A stretch of 64,000 nucleotides of DNA from Sympetrum striolatum (taxonomy: Eukaryota; Arthropoda; Insecta; Odonata; Libellulidae). Position numbers and translations under genes: made by a program. Below, in pieces: positions 49,690-61,090 of this stretch; within the stretch, counting starts at the first letter, position 1, and each line of letters starts with the position of its first letter. The notes beneath the pieces are model-generated. The model was not told the DNA's origin, made no database searches, and saw only the letters and a list, made by a program, of their open reading frames with translations. The DNA lies in assembly GCA_947579665.1 (NCBI GenBank), contig OX388347.1:21940562-22004561 (forward strand). Direction: 5' to 3'.

Positions 49690-51530
49690 CTCCACCTTCG
49701 ATTTCACCCTTTCGAATTTAATTATTTCGCCGAAAGTTTCATCCGGCAATTAGTCATTCCCGTAAAGTGTTTTCTATTAATATTGGAGAATCCGACTTTC
49801 CTCTCATTTCCTCGCTTTCCCTTTTTGATTGAAATTCCGCTCTCCAATTCCAGAAGAAGAGCTAAGGAAGAGTCATAGAAACAAGAGGCCCCCTCAGATC
49901 TCCTTACCATAGCTTCATAAGAGAACGCCTGAATTTAGGCGATCACAGAATCACTCTTGAGGAACGGACCAGGTATAAAAAGGAGGAATTTAATTGAAAA
50001 AAGCTACTAATTGAGAATTTAAAATATGCGTTTCAGAATCTTGAGCTATAAATTTAGTTATTTCCGTTTCAAGCAACAACCCAACTGATTAGTATATTTT
50101 GATAGCACGGTGTATGATTAACTGACAGTGAGCTTAGTTTCTCTTTAAAGATAATTTTCCGCATGAATCGTTTATGTTTCGTTCAGTTCAGCCAATCAGT
50201 CTGGCGAATGAACTTAGCCCGCGGGCCCAGAAGTTTTGACTTTTGACCTATCTAATGAACGATGCTGGCCAACGTGACAAGATATCAATTCATTTAAATA
50301 CTGAGAGTATGTTAGCTCTCAAATCGTTGGAATATCACGACGGGCTTCCATTGATTTTCTTTCACTAACCATTAAATGTGCACGCGATCTGTGGATTCCT
50401 TTGATTATCAAAGTTTTGTTATCTGTACAGGTGAATGAAAGAGATTGTTATTACCCATAGCACAGTACGTGATTCTATCTACTGGAAATCTTTCAAAATG
50501 TAATTAGAGCAGAGGAATGATGGAGCTGATATAAATATGAATGTAAAGCTGCTCAAAGCAACCACTAAAGATAGATTTTGGTTCAATATTCTTTCTTTTT
50601 CATATGCGATTGATATAAAAGCGAGATGTTTAAGCGTAATGCGACACATATCTGTAGTTCAGAGGGTCTTCTATTGATGCCTGTTAGGGAACGGTGATGA
50701 CCCTTCTTTGAACATCAGACTGATATTTTTCTTATAAAGTCTACCTTTAATGCTCATCTATCCATATCTAATGGTGATAAGATGCAAGGAAATCGTATTG
50801 CTTCCCAATTTTGATTAGTGCAAGCCTGAAAAGTACTCAGTAGGTGACTTCTAAGGAAAAAAACAGAGAACATTTGAGGTACAGGGTTGCGATTATGAAT
50901 GATTCCGTCATTAAAAAGTATTTTGGATGAATTTTTTAGGTCTAACTGGAGTATTGGCTTCTATTATTATTTAAAGGGACCATTTGGTTGGGGTTTTCAT
51001 CACTATTATTTCAATTTTAATTAGAATTTAAATCCTTAAGTCCTCTCCTGTTCTAAATCAGAAAGTTTGGATTCTGCCGACTTCCAAACTCGCAACAAAT
51101 TAATTTTCTTATAGTAATAAAAGTTAAAGGATTTTGAACCGTGTTTTTCAGACATTCTTGTCGGAAGAACAAAACTTTCCTATGCTTAATATTACATGCT
51201 AAGCTTAGAAATTCATAGTGATTAACAAAGTCCCTCCGTTTCCTGGAACATTCCGTAACCTTAAATTATATCGTAGTGCATAGATATTCAAGTGGTCGAT
51301 CTTTAGGTTCTTGGGCTTTCCTTAAATAAGCTATTTAATATTTTCACTAATTTTGCTAGGCACCGAGTACTTTGTTATGAATAGAGAAGCCAATGTTAAT
51401 GCATGATGCACAATTATCTGAAAAACATTTCTTTGTCATACATGATTTAAGTTAATAATGCAAAAGAGTTTTATTGCGGGCCGCTTCATCGGATTCCACG
51501 ATCAAAGGAAAGATGTTAATTTTGGTAGGA
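49690..51530. other. No gene recognised
   Basis: A short CpG-richer patch lies at 49,690-49,980 with a 62-codon minus-strand frame. The rest is AT-rich without repeats I could identify. Confidence 0.5.
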
Positions 51531-51531
51531 A

Positions 51532-51584
51532 TAATATTGTGAAACAGTGAAATCATATCTGACAATGCTGATTTCACAATATTG
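51532..51584. repeat. Short inverted repeat
   Basis: AATATTGTGAAA and TTTCACAATATT lie about 30 bases apart, and the first arm is followed by a second GTGAAATCA that can also pair with the right side. It is a small hairpin, possibly the remnant of a fold-back element. Confidence 0.5.
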
Positions 51585-51789
51585 AAGATTAAGTACTGCG
51601 TAAATTTAAAAATATGCCAATTTAACATTTAAGCTATTCATTTTATATAATTTTAAGATATATAATGCATAATCTGTTCCCTCCGTGGTTTGTATGGTTT
51701 ATCATAAATATTCATGCTTACAAATCAGCGTGAAACAAAGTTAAATTTAAATACCCTTAAATGCTATGCGTAAAAGTCTTGCTGCACCA

Positions 51790-52560
51790 TCACGTTATTC
51801 TGCACGTTCAATTTGAATACTAACTCCGTAACCTCAGCGCGAACGTTTTACTACCTCCCGTTTCCTCTCTCGGTTTTGTTTCCTAACCGTCTTCTCCGCT
51901 TTTTCACGAAATGTATTTACGGCATGTATTTCCACACCTCATAAGGATGCTCCGACCACTGATCCCAGCTCCTTATCCCTCCTTCTTTCTTCTCCCTCGT
52001 TCTCGTCTTCCATAACTCTCCCCTTTATCTCCCCATCCCTTTCTGCATCTCCCTCTCAGGAGAGGAATGAGTTTTACAGCCCCACCGGGAGGCGCTTTGT
52101 GGTCACTGCCTCGGACATACTGTTCGACCGTGAGCCTCTTTTTTTCGGAAAAAGAAGAGGGCGTGGGAGGAAAGGTCAAAGGACGTGGAGATAAGGGTTG
52201 GAGACAAGGAGGCTGATAGTTGGCGATATTAAACTAGGAAAGCATAGCGGAAGGAGAAGATCAAGTGCTCTCGGGATGTATGCCAGAGGTATGCGAGGAA
52301 GAAAAGAGGAGAGATGTCTGGATGAATGACTGGAGTTTAGGGATCGGAAAAGGGATGAGCATTTGGTAGAAATGCGAGGAATCTGAAGAGAAAAAAGCGA
52401 CGCGGGATTGAGGGGATTTCATGGGGAACGTTTCGTGCTGAGAGGGAAAGCAAAATAATACGAGGAAAAGGCTAGTTAAATATCACGGCGAATACTTGGA
52501 ATTGCTTCGCCGAGGATTTTCCGGAGGAGGCCGTGGAGATAAACGGAAGATGGTTTGCGA
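51790..52560. other. CpG-rich island switching from pyrimidine- to purine-rich
   Basis: The plus strand is pyrimidine-rich up to about 52,060 and purine-rich from about 52,140 to 52,560. A frame open on the minus strand (51,973-52,179) has no domain. The strand-bias switch is the notable feature. Confidence 0.35.
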
Positions 52561-55500
52561 TGCTCGGAGTAAGGCGCATGTCAAAGCATCACTTACTGTA
52601 TGCTGTGCATGTGCTGAGTATTCTGTTCTGAAACTGAGAATATCTGCTAAGATAACGCAGAATAGAGTAACAGGGAGGAGAAAGATAATTAAATATCATG
52701 GTGAATTCTCAGAATTGCTCTCTTATAGGTATTCCAAAGCTAACGAAGAATAGCTGAAGATAGTTGACGGACAGGGAAGCCAAAATACGTTTGCATTCAC
52801 ATCCTAGAAGCATCCTATGGGCCTGTAAAAGGAAGTAAATACATTTTAAACAAACCATTCGACATAAGATCACAAGCAAAAGCGATTATTTCAGAATAAA
52901 ATTTTAGAAAGCATATAATGTTAAACGTAGGATATAATTATATTTTCAGAACGTACTTTTAATTTTAGATTTCCTTATAGCTAGAGCTGAAAGCGTGTGT
53001 GGGAATACATTCAGAAGCCTCGTATTTTCTCAACTCAAAGAATATTATTTGATGTGGTTATTGTTCCTTTTTAACAGATAAATCCAGTCTTTCTTTGTCG
53101 AGGAGATTCTTCTTCATTGGGAAACTGCTTCTAAATTTAATTCCATCCTATTACAAAAGCCTTTACACTTTCCACTTTTCGAACCTCGATATCGTCAGCT
53201 TCCCTTTCACAACCTTAAATTACATTGTATTCTTAGACTCCTTTGCCTTCCCTCTCTTACCCACCCCCTAAAGAGAAAAACTTTTTCTTAATTTAATTAA
53301 AGCTAAATTTGAATGAGTGATTCGTCAATAACTTAACGCTCCCTTTCTAGATTTGCACATAATCGTACACAATCCCTTATATGTACAAGCTGAATTAGTT
53401 TTTGAATTGTTTTTGCTTTGCGTTATTCTCTTAAGTAACTTTTCCTTATAAATGTGTGTCAAACACTTTATAGCTCATTCGATGTATTATATTTTAAATT
53501 GATCATTCAATTATAGTTGTTATGTGAAGTAAGAATAATACCCGCTGATATTTCTCCATATTGATTCATTCCTTTGGAGTTAGTTTTATTTTGATAGGTT
53601 TAGAAAATATTTATTTTCTTAATTGTGAAAATTGGTCGACTTTTATTTATATATTATTGGATAACGCATAGCAATGTCTTTGCTTTATTGCCTAAAAAAG
53701 GAAGCAAAGCACTATAATTAATATTAATTAACTTTATTCCATTAAATAGATAGACTTTAAATGAATAGGAAAAATTATTATTTTTGTACCTATTCGTAGT
53801 TATTCCGAGCAAAGTGTCGCATTTAAAGATTTGATAATTCCGACTAAGAATGGATGGTTAAATTTTGTAAGAACTGGATATCTAGAATAGCTCAGCTAAA
53901 TAGGCAGTTGAATCACAAAGGATGGACCAAGTAGGAGAGAGGCTATGTAGTACTGTTGAGCAAACAATAATTGGATTTAATGGAAAATATAAGCAGCTGA
54001 CTACGAGAACTGTCTGCAAGGATAAGAAATTCCTGTTCTTTTGAATGGAGTATTGTATTATTTGACCATGGGACTTGAACATCGAGGAAGCAGGAAAGAA
54101 AAAGCTGGAATCATTCGAGATAGAAAGCTCCAGGACATCCTATCCGACAAAATGGATGAATGAGACAAGTAATGGTACTTGGTACTCATTCTTGCTAAAT
54201 CGATATGAAATAAAATATAATTAAAATACAGTTAATTTTGAATCAAGAGTCATAATTAACCTTTCTGTACAAGATGACCTGAAGCATTTTTCAATTCGGC
54301 TATTACTTTGGTTAATTAACGAAGAACTAAAAGAAAGTAATAACAGACTCTCCATCGAAAATAAGTTATCATTAAAATATTTCTTAGGTGACATTTTATG
54401 GTTGAAAAAAATTGGACTTCAAAATGTCCTGCTGTAATCCCACTATTTCAGGAAAACCCTTTCCTTTATACAAGAGTCACTCACTGCACAAACTAGACTA
54501 AAAATTGGAAAAAAATCACATATAAAAGACGTTTCTCAGGTTCACAACTTAGTATACCAAATATCACCATCTGATATTAGAACAAATGTGGTTTCCAGCA
54601 ATTAATTTAACAAAAATTTGTATTACTGATGATAAAAATTCAAATTTTGTTTCCGCGGTTCGTAATTTGGTCATCAATGCTGGGGACTTTCACTTTTTGA
54701 TGAATTAATGTATTTGATGTACTCGCGCTCGGCAATGTCATAATCATAATGAAACGCATTTTGGAAATCGTATTTTATGCGTGAGAATTTCATTTATCAA
54801 GAATTAGATTTACGATACATATCCACGAATGGAATATAAGTAATCATCAATGGAGTTTCTAAATTATTGACATAATGAATGGTTATTCATAGTGTCATTC
54901 CTATTTAATATCGCAGAACATAATTATTGGTGTCTATTGGTGAACTATAGTTGATTGAAAAGACTGCAAAAGTAGATATACATATCCAAAAATACGTCCC
55001 TCTATAATGCAGTGTTGCAGAGAGACTGACTTGTATCACTGAAGTAAATAAATGTAGACACGAGTCTTAGGTACTCAAAATGAGGAAGATAGAGATATTA
55101 CGGAGTTAAAAAGACACATTGAAACTTACATGGTGTTTTTCTCACGGTTTACATTGCGAATATTTATTAAAATGATTCAAGGGAATGATTGATTCCAAGG
55201 AAAAAGGTTCCAACAGTTCTGACCAAATAGCTTTACTATCTATTCTACACAGCTATGACTAGGAAAGGTTATAAATGTCAAATCACAATGTATTTACCAA
55301 AGAGTTCCTGCCAAAGGGTGGTTCCTCATAATGTGTGTGTTATCGGGATTAACATAGCAAACTTTCGAGAACAGGTGCACGGTGTCTGGATTGGAAACAT
55401 TAATCCCAAGTATCCCGCCAGTCTTTCCCTTGACCTCCATAATTCTACGTCATGCGATGCAGCATTCAAAAACTTTGACCTTTCATATTCAGGTATCCTT

Positions 55501-56886
55501 AGTGTGCCATCTCTTCTACTTTGTTGACTAATATTCTTCTGACTTTAGTACTTAGCTACGGCTATTACAAACTCATTTACGTTTAACATATTATTCGCTT
55601 TAAGCTGTACTATATGTGTTAATCTTATTTCCATCAGCATCATTGCTTCCCCATTAATCACGGCATTTAATTTATTTCCCATTACATCATTCAGTATTTT
55701 TGCGTAAATATATATAAATATGGGCAATTATTCTTCTTTAATTGCGAGATTCTAAGCCGTTTTCTTGTTTATAGTAGTATGGTGGTAAAGAAATAAAATT
55801 CCTTGCTAACTTATCTTAATGAATTGACAAATGGATAGAGTGATATTTATATTCATCGGCTTAATTCAACCATGGTTTAATGTGCTAAAGTGTTCTTAAC
55901 TTACGAGTATATATATCCTATCTAGTTAAGTTGTAAGTTAATAAGAAAGGTATGAGTTGTAGATGATAATTGAACGCTGACTAGATGCACTTTATTTAAT
56001 ATAACGAGCAAAGTGTTATTCATATTGCCATTATGATGCAGTTGCATTGAGTATATCAACTGAAAAGAAGGCAAGGGAAAAATACTCACTCATCAGCTTG
56101 CTTTATATACCTCTTACCTTCCAAGGGCTTTCCGTAAATAATGGTGCAGTAGACTCGGTCCGAACCAGATAAAGACTACAAACATACGATACAATAGTTA
56201 CAATGTGATTTTTGCGTTTATCCGTCTTAAAATTCTAAGTGAATGTACTCAATTTAACAAATTTTGCACATAATACCGTTTTCTATGCCTCTGTGCTCTT
56301 ACTTTCGTAGATTTCCTGCATCGTTACTAGGCGCTCCACTTACATAGCTCAACGGTTAGTAAAACGGTGCCACTTTTATCATTGGGAATATTTGGAGAAG
56401 GCTTTAGTGGCTCGTGTATAATTGTTTCACGGTATTTCTATCGAAGTATAATTAAAAGTTAATTAATCATTTAAGGCGCTTAGATTCGGTACAAAAATAA
56501 ACTGATGTTAGGAGGAAGTTGTAATTATTGTGATATCTAGATAGCATTCATTCCGAAAGTCAGTTGGAGCCTCACCTCTTCTAACATTAACTACCAAGAG
56601 CTAGAAGAGGGGATTGAGGTAGATTGTTCTTGTTATCCTAACCAAGCCGGAACTTTGTAAGTGGATCATCTTGACTTAAGTGAAAAACATTGAATCTACG
56701 AATAACACTTTTCTTAACATTTTGGTCTGAATGCGCGGATGTGGGAGTTCTGTCGGGGCATGGGAGTTGACTTTGTGGACCTTCGGCCGACCCTCTTGTC
56801 GTACCCCCTCGCCTTGAACGGCTCTGGTGTTCACTATACTGCTGAAGCTGCGAGCGGGGTGGCTCATAGGATTTACGAGCATTGTA
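52561..56886. other. Mostly AT-rich DNA, no gene recognised
   Basis: This is the longest plain stretch of the window. Short frames (for example 52,496-52,753 and 55,255-55,527) have no domain. The 300 bases before the LINE (56,600-56,880) are CpG-richer and carry a minus-strand frame, which may be flanking DNA or a degraded 5' portion of the LINE. Confidence 0.5.
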
Positions 56887-56887
56887 G

Positions 56888-58630
56888 GTTTTTTTTAGGC
56901 TAAAGGGAATTTGTGGGAATGCTTCTAATTTAAGTGGCTCCGATATAGGAAATAAAGTTAATAAACAATCGAATACCTTAAAAAGTACTGAACAAGTTGA
57001 AGATGAGCAACAACGCGTTTCCCGGGCTTCACCCATTGTAAATGAACTATCGATTGCCATTATTAATTGTAGAAGCATCAAAAACAAAGTAGCCGATCTT
57101 GAACATCTTATCCGAAGTAACGACTCCGACATAATTATAGGCACCGAAAGCTGGCTAACAGACGATATTAATGACTACGAAGTATTTCCTAAAGATTTTA
57201 AGATTTATCGTAAGGACCGTCAGGATAAAGTGGGTGGAGGAGTATTTATAGCGGTTAAAAGTTCTTTGCGGAGTAGTTCACATACGTATCCTAACAGTTG
57301 CATCGAGAGCGTATGGTGTACCATTAGTCAGCCAAATAAACCCAATCTACATGTATGTGCTTTTTACCGGCCGCCCAACTCTTCGCGTCATGTTTTGCGT
57401 AACCTAAACGATGAAATAAATTTTTACTCGCGTAAAAACAACAATAGCATAATGATAATTGGAGGAGATTTTAATCTTCCAGACATCGATTGGCAAAAGC
57501 ACGTAGTCAAGAAAAGAGCTCGGGACAATGACTCTTGTAGGACCTTGTTAAATATAATACAAAAAAATTCATTACACCAGCTAGTCAAAAAGCCTACCAG
57601 GGAATTAACCATTTTAGATCTTTTTCTTACGAACACCCCCGAACGAGTATCTAACACATCTGTTTGCGATGGAATATCCGATCACAAAGCCATAATTATA
57701 GATTTCGACCTTAACTTGGTAAAGCACAGAAAACCTAAGCGCAGAGTTTATCTTTACCCGCGAGCCGATTTCGAAGGATATCGTAGTAAACTCATGTACG
57801 AATTTCTGGAGTATAAAACGCGCGCGATATGTTTAAATACCGAGGACACGTGGAATCTCTTTGTAAGAACAATGCGTGACCTAATGGATAAATTTGTACC
57901 CTCAAAAATTTCAAATCAAATTAATGAACCTAGATGGTATAATAAGGAGACTAGGAGAGCACTAAAGAAACAGAGGCGTTTGCATTCCAAATTAAAAGCC
58001 GCTGCGAGGCAACCGAATAGTATCAACATAGATCGAGTAGAGAGCGAACATAAGGAAGCAAAGTCGGAAACTAAACGAATTATGCGAGATGCCCTCCGTC
58101 AATATAAAAAGAAGATTTTATGCGAACACTTGGAAGAGGACCCAAAAGCGTTTTGGTCGTACGTTCGTGAGGTCCAAGGTAAAGAGCAAACTGTTGGTTC
58201 ATTAAAGGATACTTGCGGTAATATAGTAAACGATGCTAAAGGCAAAGCTAATATCTTGAATGATTTTTTTCGAAGCGTTTTCACGTCTGACGATACATCA
58301 AATACTCTCCCGAATGTTGATAAACCTGAATCGATGTCAAAAATCACCTTCAGAGAAGACGGCATCATTAAACTATTGCAACAGATTAAACCGAATAAAG
58401 CTCCGGGTCCTGAAGACATACCGGCTCGAGTGTTCAAGGAAGTTGCGGAGAGCGTAGCACCTTTTCTTAAAGTTATATTTGACAAGAGTATGAGCGAAGG
58501 AAAGGTCCCGAAAGATTGGAAAATTGCGAATGTCACGCCAATATTTAAAAGTGGCTCTAAGGACGATCCAGCTAATTACAGGCCATACATATACTGTACA
58601 GACTATATCTTTAACATCACTGAGCGGTAA
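56888..58630 (+). pseudogene. LINE ORF2, 5' part: endonuclease and start of reverse transcriptase
   Basis: The frame is open from just after a stop at 56,885 to 58,630 but has no ATG in its first 110 codons, consistent with a 5'-truncated gene. The AP endonuclease/exonuclease III-like domain shows its catalytic set: Asn in INCRS (57,065), Glu in GTESWL (57,146), Asp in GGDFN (57,467) and His in SDHKA (57,683). This enzyme nicks target DNA for target-primed reverse transcription. The polymerase fingers follow: NKAPGPEDIP, DWKIANVTPIFKSG and DPANYRP. Right after NYRP the frame runs into about 18 unrelated codons and stops. The cause is an apparent 19-bp insertion at 58,586-58,604. Confidence 0.9.
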
Positions 58631-59816
58631 AATTATGGAACATATAATAGCTAGCTCTTTAATGGGTTTTCTTGAAACGTCCAATTTCATAATTAGGAAT
58701 CAACACGGTTTTCGTAAGACTCGTTCTTGCGAGTCTCAGCTGGCTTTATTAGTACACGATGTTCTAAACTCTGCTGAAAAACATAAGCAAGTCGATGCGA
58801 TATTTTTAGATTTTCGGAAGGCTTTCGATAAGGTACCACATCATAAATTGCTGTACAAATTAGAAGTTGCGGGTATCAATGCACAAGTTATTAATTGGAT
58901 AAAAGACTTTCTCACCGATAGAGAGCAACGAGTAGTACTCGATGGTATTAGTTCCAACTTGGTTAAGGTGACCTCGGGCGTCCCTCAGGGCAGTGTAATT
59001 GGACCGTTGTTATTTTTAGTATACATCAACGACCTCAGCAATCACATTGAAAGCAATGTTAGGATATTCGCAGACGACACAGTCATTTACAGGGAAATAG
59101 TTAGTTCAGAGGATAGATTAACCCTTTCGAACGACTTAGATAGAATTATGAATTGGTGCGATGATTGGCAATTAGAGCTTAATGTAGAAAAGTGTTCGGT
59201 AGTTAACTTCTTCGAAAGTAAATCTATAATAAATAATTATTCTTATAGTCTCCGAGGGGTAAACCTAATGACAGTAGAATCGGTAAAGTATCTTGGAGTA
59301 ACTCTCACGAATAATCTATCATGGAGTGCCCACATCCGAAATATATGTGGAAAAGCACTTAAGAAACTCGGCTTCGTTAAAAGAATAGTCGGTAGGAGCG
59401 AAGAAAAGGTTCGCGAGCGATGTTACTTAGCGTTAGTTAGGCCTCACCTTGAGTATGCATGTAGTGTATGGGACCCCGCCGAGAAATGTCATATTCGGGA
59501 TTTAGAAAAAGTACAACGAAAGGCGATACGATTTGTAAAGAATTGCTACGATAAAACAGCGAGTGTCACTCAGATGTTACAGGACGCGGGATGGGAATCA
59601 TTAGAAGATAGAAGAAAAATTCAAAGGATAAATTTATTAAATAAGTTCAGAGAAATTACGTTTTCAGATGATGTAACCGATATAATGCGACCCCCCTGTT
59701 ATATGGGCCGCGCTGATACTGCCCGAAAGATTAGGGAAATAGATGCTAAAACAAATCGTTTCAAAAATTCATTTTTTCCGCGAAGTATACGCGAAAGCAA
59801 CCGTTTAGGAAAATAG
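58605..59816 (+). pseudogene. LINE ORF2, 3' part: reverse transcriptase palm and C-terminal domain
   Basis: The reverse transcriptase resumes one frame over with ISLTSLSGKIMEH. Visible motifs in order are HGFRKTRSCESQL, the catalytic FLDFRKAFDKVPH (Asp near 58,809), SGVPQGSVIGPLLFLVYIND, the catalytic FADD (59,067-59,078), WQLELNVEKC, VKYLG and the C-terminal LVRPHLEYACSVWDPA and LEKVQRKAIRF. The spelling is typical of the CR1/L2 side of the non-LTR tree (identification by eye). All catalytic aspartates are present. The frame ends with TAG at 59,814-59,816. Only the upstream shift separates it from the endonuclease half. Confidence 0.9.
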
Positions 59817-59830
59817 AGTCAAGGTGCTTG

Positions 59831-59893
59831 CACCCCCTGCCACACGCCGAAAGGCGGCTTGCAGGGTTCTTACATAGACATAGACATAGACAA
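59831..59893 (+). repeat. LINE 3' hairpin and (ACATAG)n tail
   Basis: CCCTGC pairs with GCAGGG. An inner CGCC/GGCG stem is closed by a GAAA tetraloop. TTCTT and three ACATAG units follow. It is identical to the end of the 46-kb copy. Confidence 0.8.
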
Positions 59894-60042
59894 CATTGTA
59901 TACGAAGAGATCAGTACCGTCATTCAGAGTCACTCATACCTCACTAGCTTGCATATCATCATATTCATAAACAAGACCGTGACAAAAGTAGATGAAAGGC
60001 ACTTTTCCCTTATCCTATACCAAAAGACAATTAAAAATATTT

Positions 60043-60233
60043 AAGGTTGCACAAGAAGTGAAAAATAGTGACTTGGTTGGGAATCGAACCCAGGTCTTCC
60101 ACTTTCCGGACAGGTGTTATAACCACTGAACCACCATGCCACGTCAGAAGTCAGAAAACATGCCCTGAAAGTTGGAGACCTGGGTTCGAGTCCTAGCAAA
60201 GTCACTATTTTTCATTTCTTGTATAACCTTGGG
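60043..60233. repeat. Head-to-head pair of tRNA-derived SINE-like units
   Basis: The left unit, read on the minus strand, has an A-box-like TGGTTCAGTGG and a B box GGTTCGATTCC at tRNA-like spacing, then AACCAAGTCACT and a TTTTTCAC stretch. The right unit, on the plus strand, repeats this with GGTTCGAGTCC, AGCAAAGTCACT, TTTTTCAT and ends in ATAACCTTGG. The two are reverse complements along most of their length and meet at about 60,140. The anticodon arm and acceptor stem do not fold as in a working tRNA. RNA polymerase III promoters pointing outward are a reasonable inference. Confidence 0.75.
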
Positions 60234-60429
60234 TAAAGTTTCACGCTTTCAATTGATATGTTTAAACTCATTTCCATCATTCGTAAATACATTTCATTCA
60301 TCAAGATGTAGTATCAGTAACTATTGAGTTCGGCAATCACTTAAAGTAGCAGTAGGGAAGTATTTCTTTGATGTTTAATGCAATAAAAGTAGCTAAATAG
60401 AAACCACAGTCTGCGAAAGATCTACCTCT

Positions 60430-61090
60430 TGCGGAATTCGTGAAACTCATACGTCATGCAGCGCAGGGACTCTCTCTGGTGGGGTGAGGAAAAAACAAGA
60501 GGCGCTCGGGAAAGGGATTGAGGTAGGAAGAGAGAGAAGATTTGAGAGTATAGAGAATTAGGCAGAGAGGCAAGGGAGGGAAAGGGAATAGGGTATAAGA
60601 CAGGAATTGGGATGGAAATTTAGAGATAGAGGAAAAACGAAACAGTAAAATGAGAGCGGACATCAAAGGGAAACGTTGAAAGGGGTAAGAAAGGGTGAAG
60701 GGGTCAGGATCGTGGTCTGAGCAGTGAATAAGAAGGGAGTTGGGAAACTTAGGAAAGTGATGAGAGCTTCTGTGGAGCGATAGGGGAGCAACAGTGTTGA
60801 AGGGTTTTCTGGGAACTTGTATCGGAATGGGGATAAGACGGCTTCCGCCAAATGGGATTGGATATCCTCCGTCGCAAAACTACCAAACTCCGTGGGTTTC
60901 CCTTCGTTTACGCTCGATTCAAAACCAACGCATTCGTCGAACCTCTTTCCGAGTTCTCGTCAAAATTATTCCGCGCTACGGAACTCGAGGCATTTGAGTA
61001 CTCCGTTACTCTGCATTTTCCGAGCTCTTGACCTATTCCCGCTTTCTTTTCTTTTTGATCAATTCTGCAGAGTGAGCAGGTAAATGAGCG
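60430..61090. other. Purine-rich then CpG-rich island
   Basis: The plus strand is strongly purine-rich at 60,470-60,800 and CpG-rich at 60,830-61,070. Frames of 60-88 codons are open on both strands, and none has a domain. It is the same class as the other islands. Confidence 0.35.

Larger units (their letters stand above)
56887..59893 (+). mobile_element. CR1/L2-like LINE with endonuclease and reverse transcriptase, (ACATAG)n tail
   Basis: This is the most complete retrotransposon in the window. It contains an apurinic-type endonuclease, a full reverse transcriptase and C-terminal domain, a short 3' UTR with a GAAA-capped hairpin, and three ACATAG units. CATTGTA occurs right after the tail (59,894-59,900) and at 56,880-56,886, immediately before the open frame. 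It may be a 7-bp target duplication, which would make this a 5'-truncated copy starting inside ORF2 (no ORF1 was seen). The start is therefore moderately certain. ORF2 is split by a frameshift, so this copy is probably not autonomous. Confidence 0.9.

Noticed and set aside
56638..57144. 168-codon open frame on the minus strand
   Set aside because: It overlaps the LINE endonuclease on the other strand and its flank, and has no domain. It is a shadow frame.
58099..58690. Minus-strand frames of 105-145 codons
   Set aside because: They are antisense to the LINE reverse transcriptase and explained by it.
60043..60140. A functional tRNA gene on the minus strand
   Set aside because: The A and B boxes are good but the acceptor and anticodon stems do not pair properly, and the module is repeated in inverted copies. 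SINE-like origin fits better.
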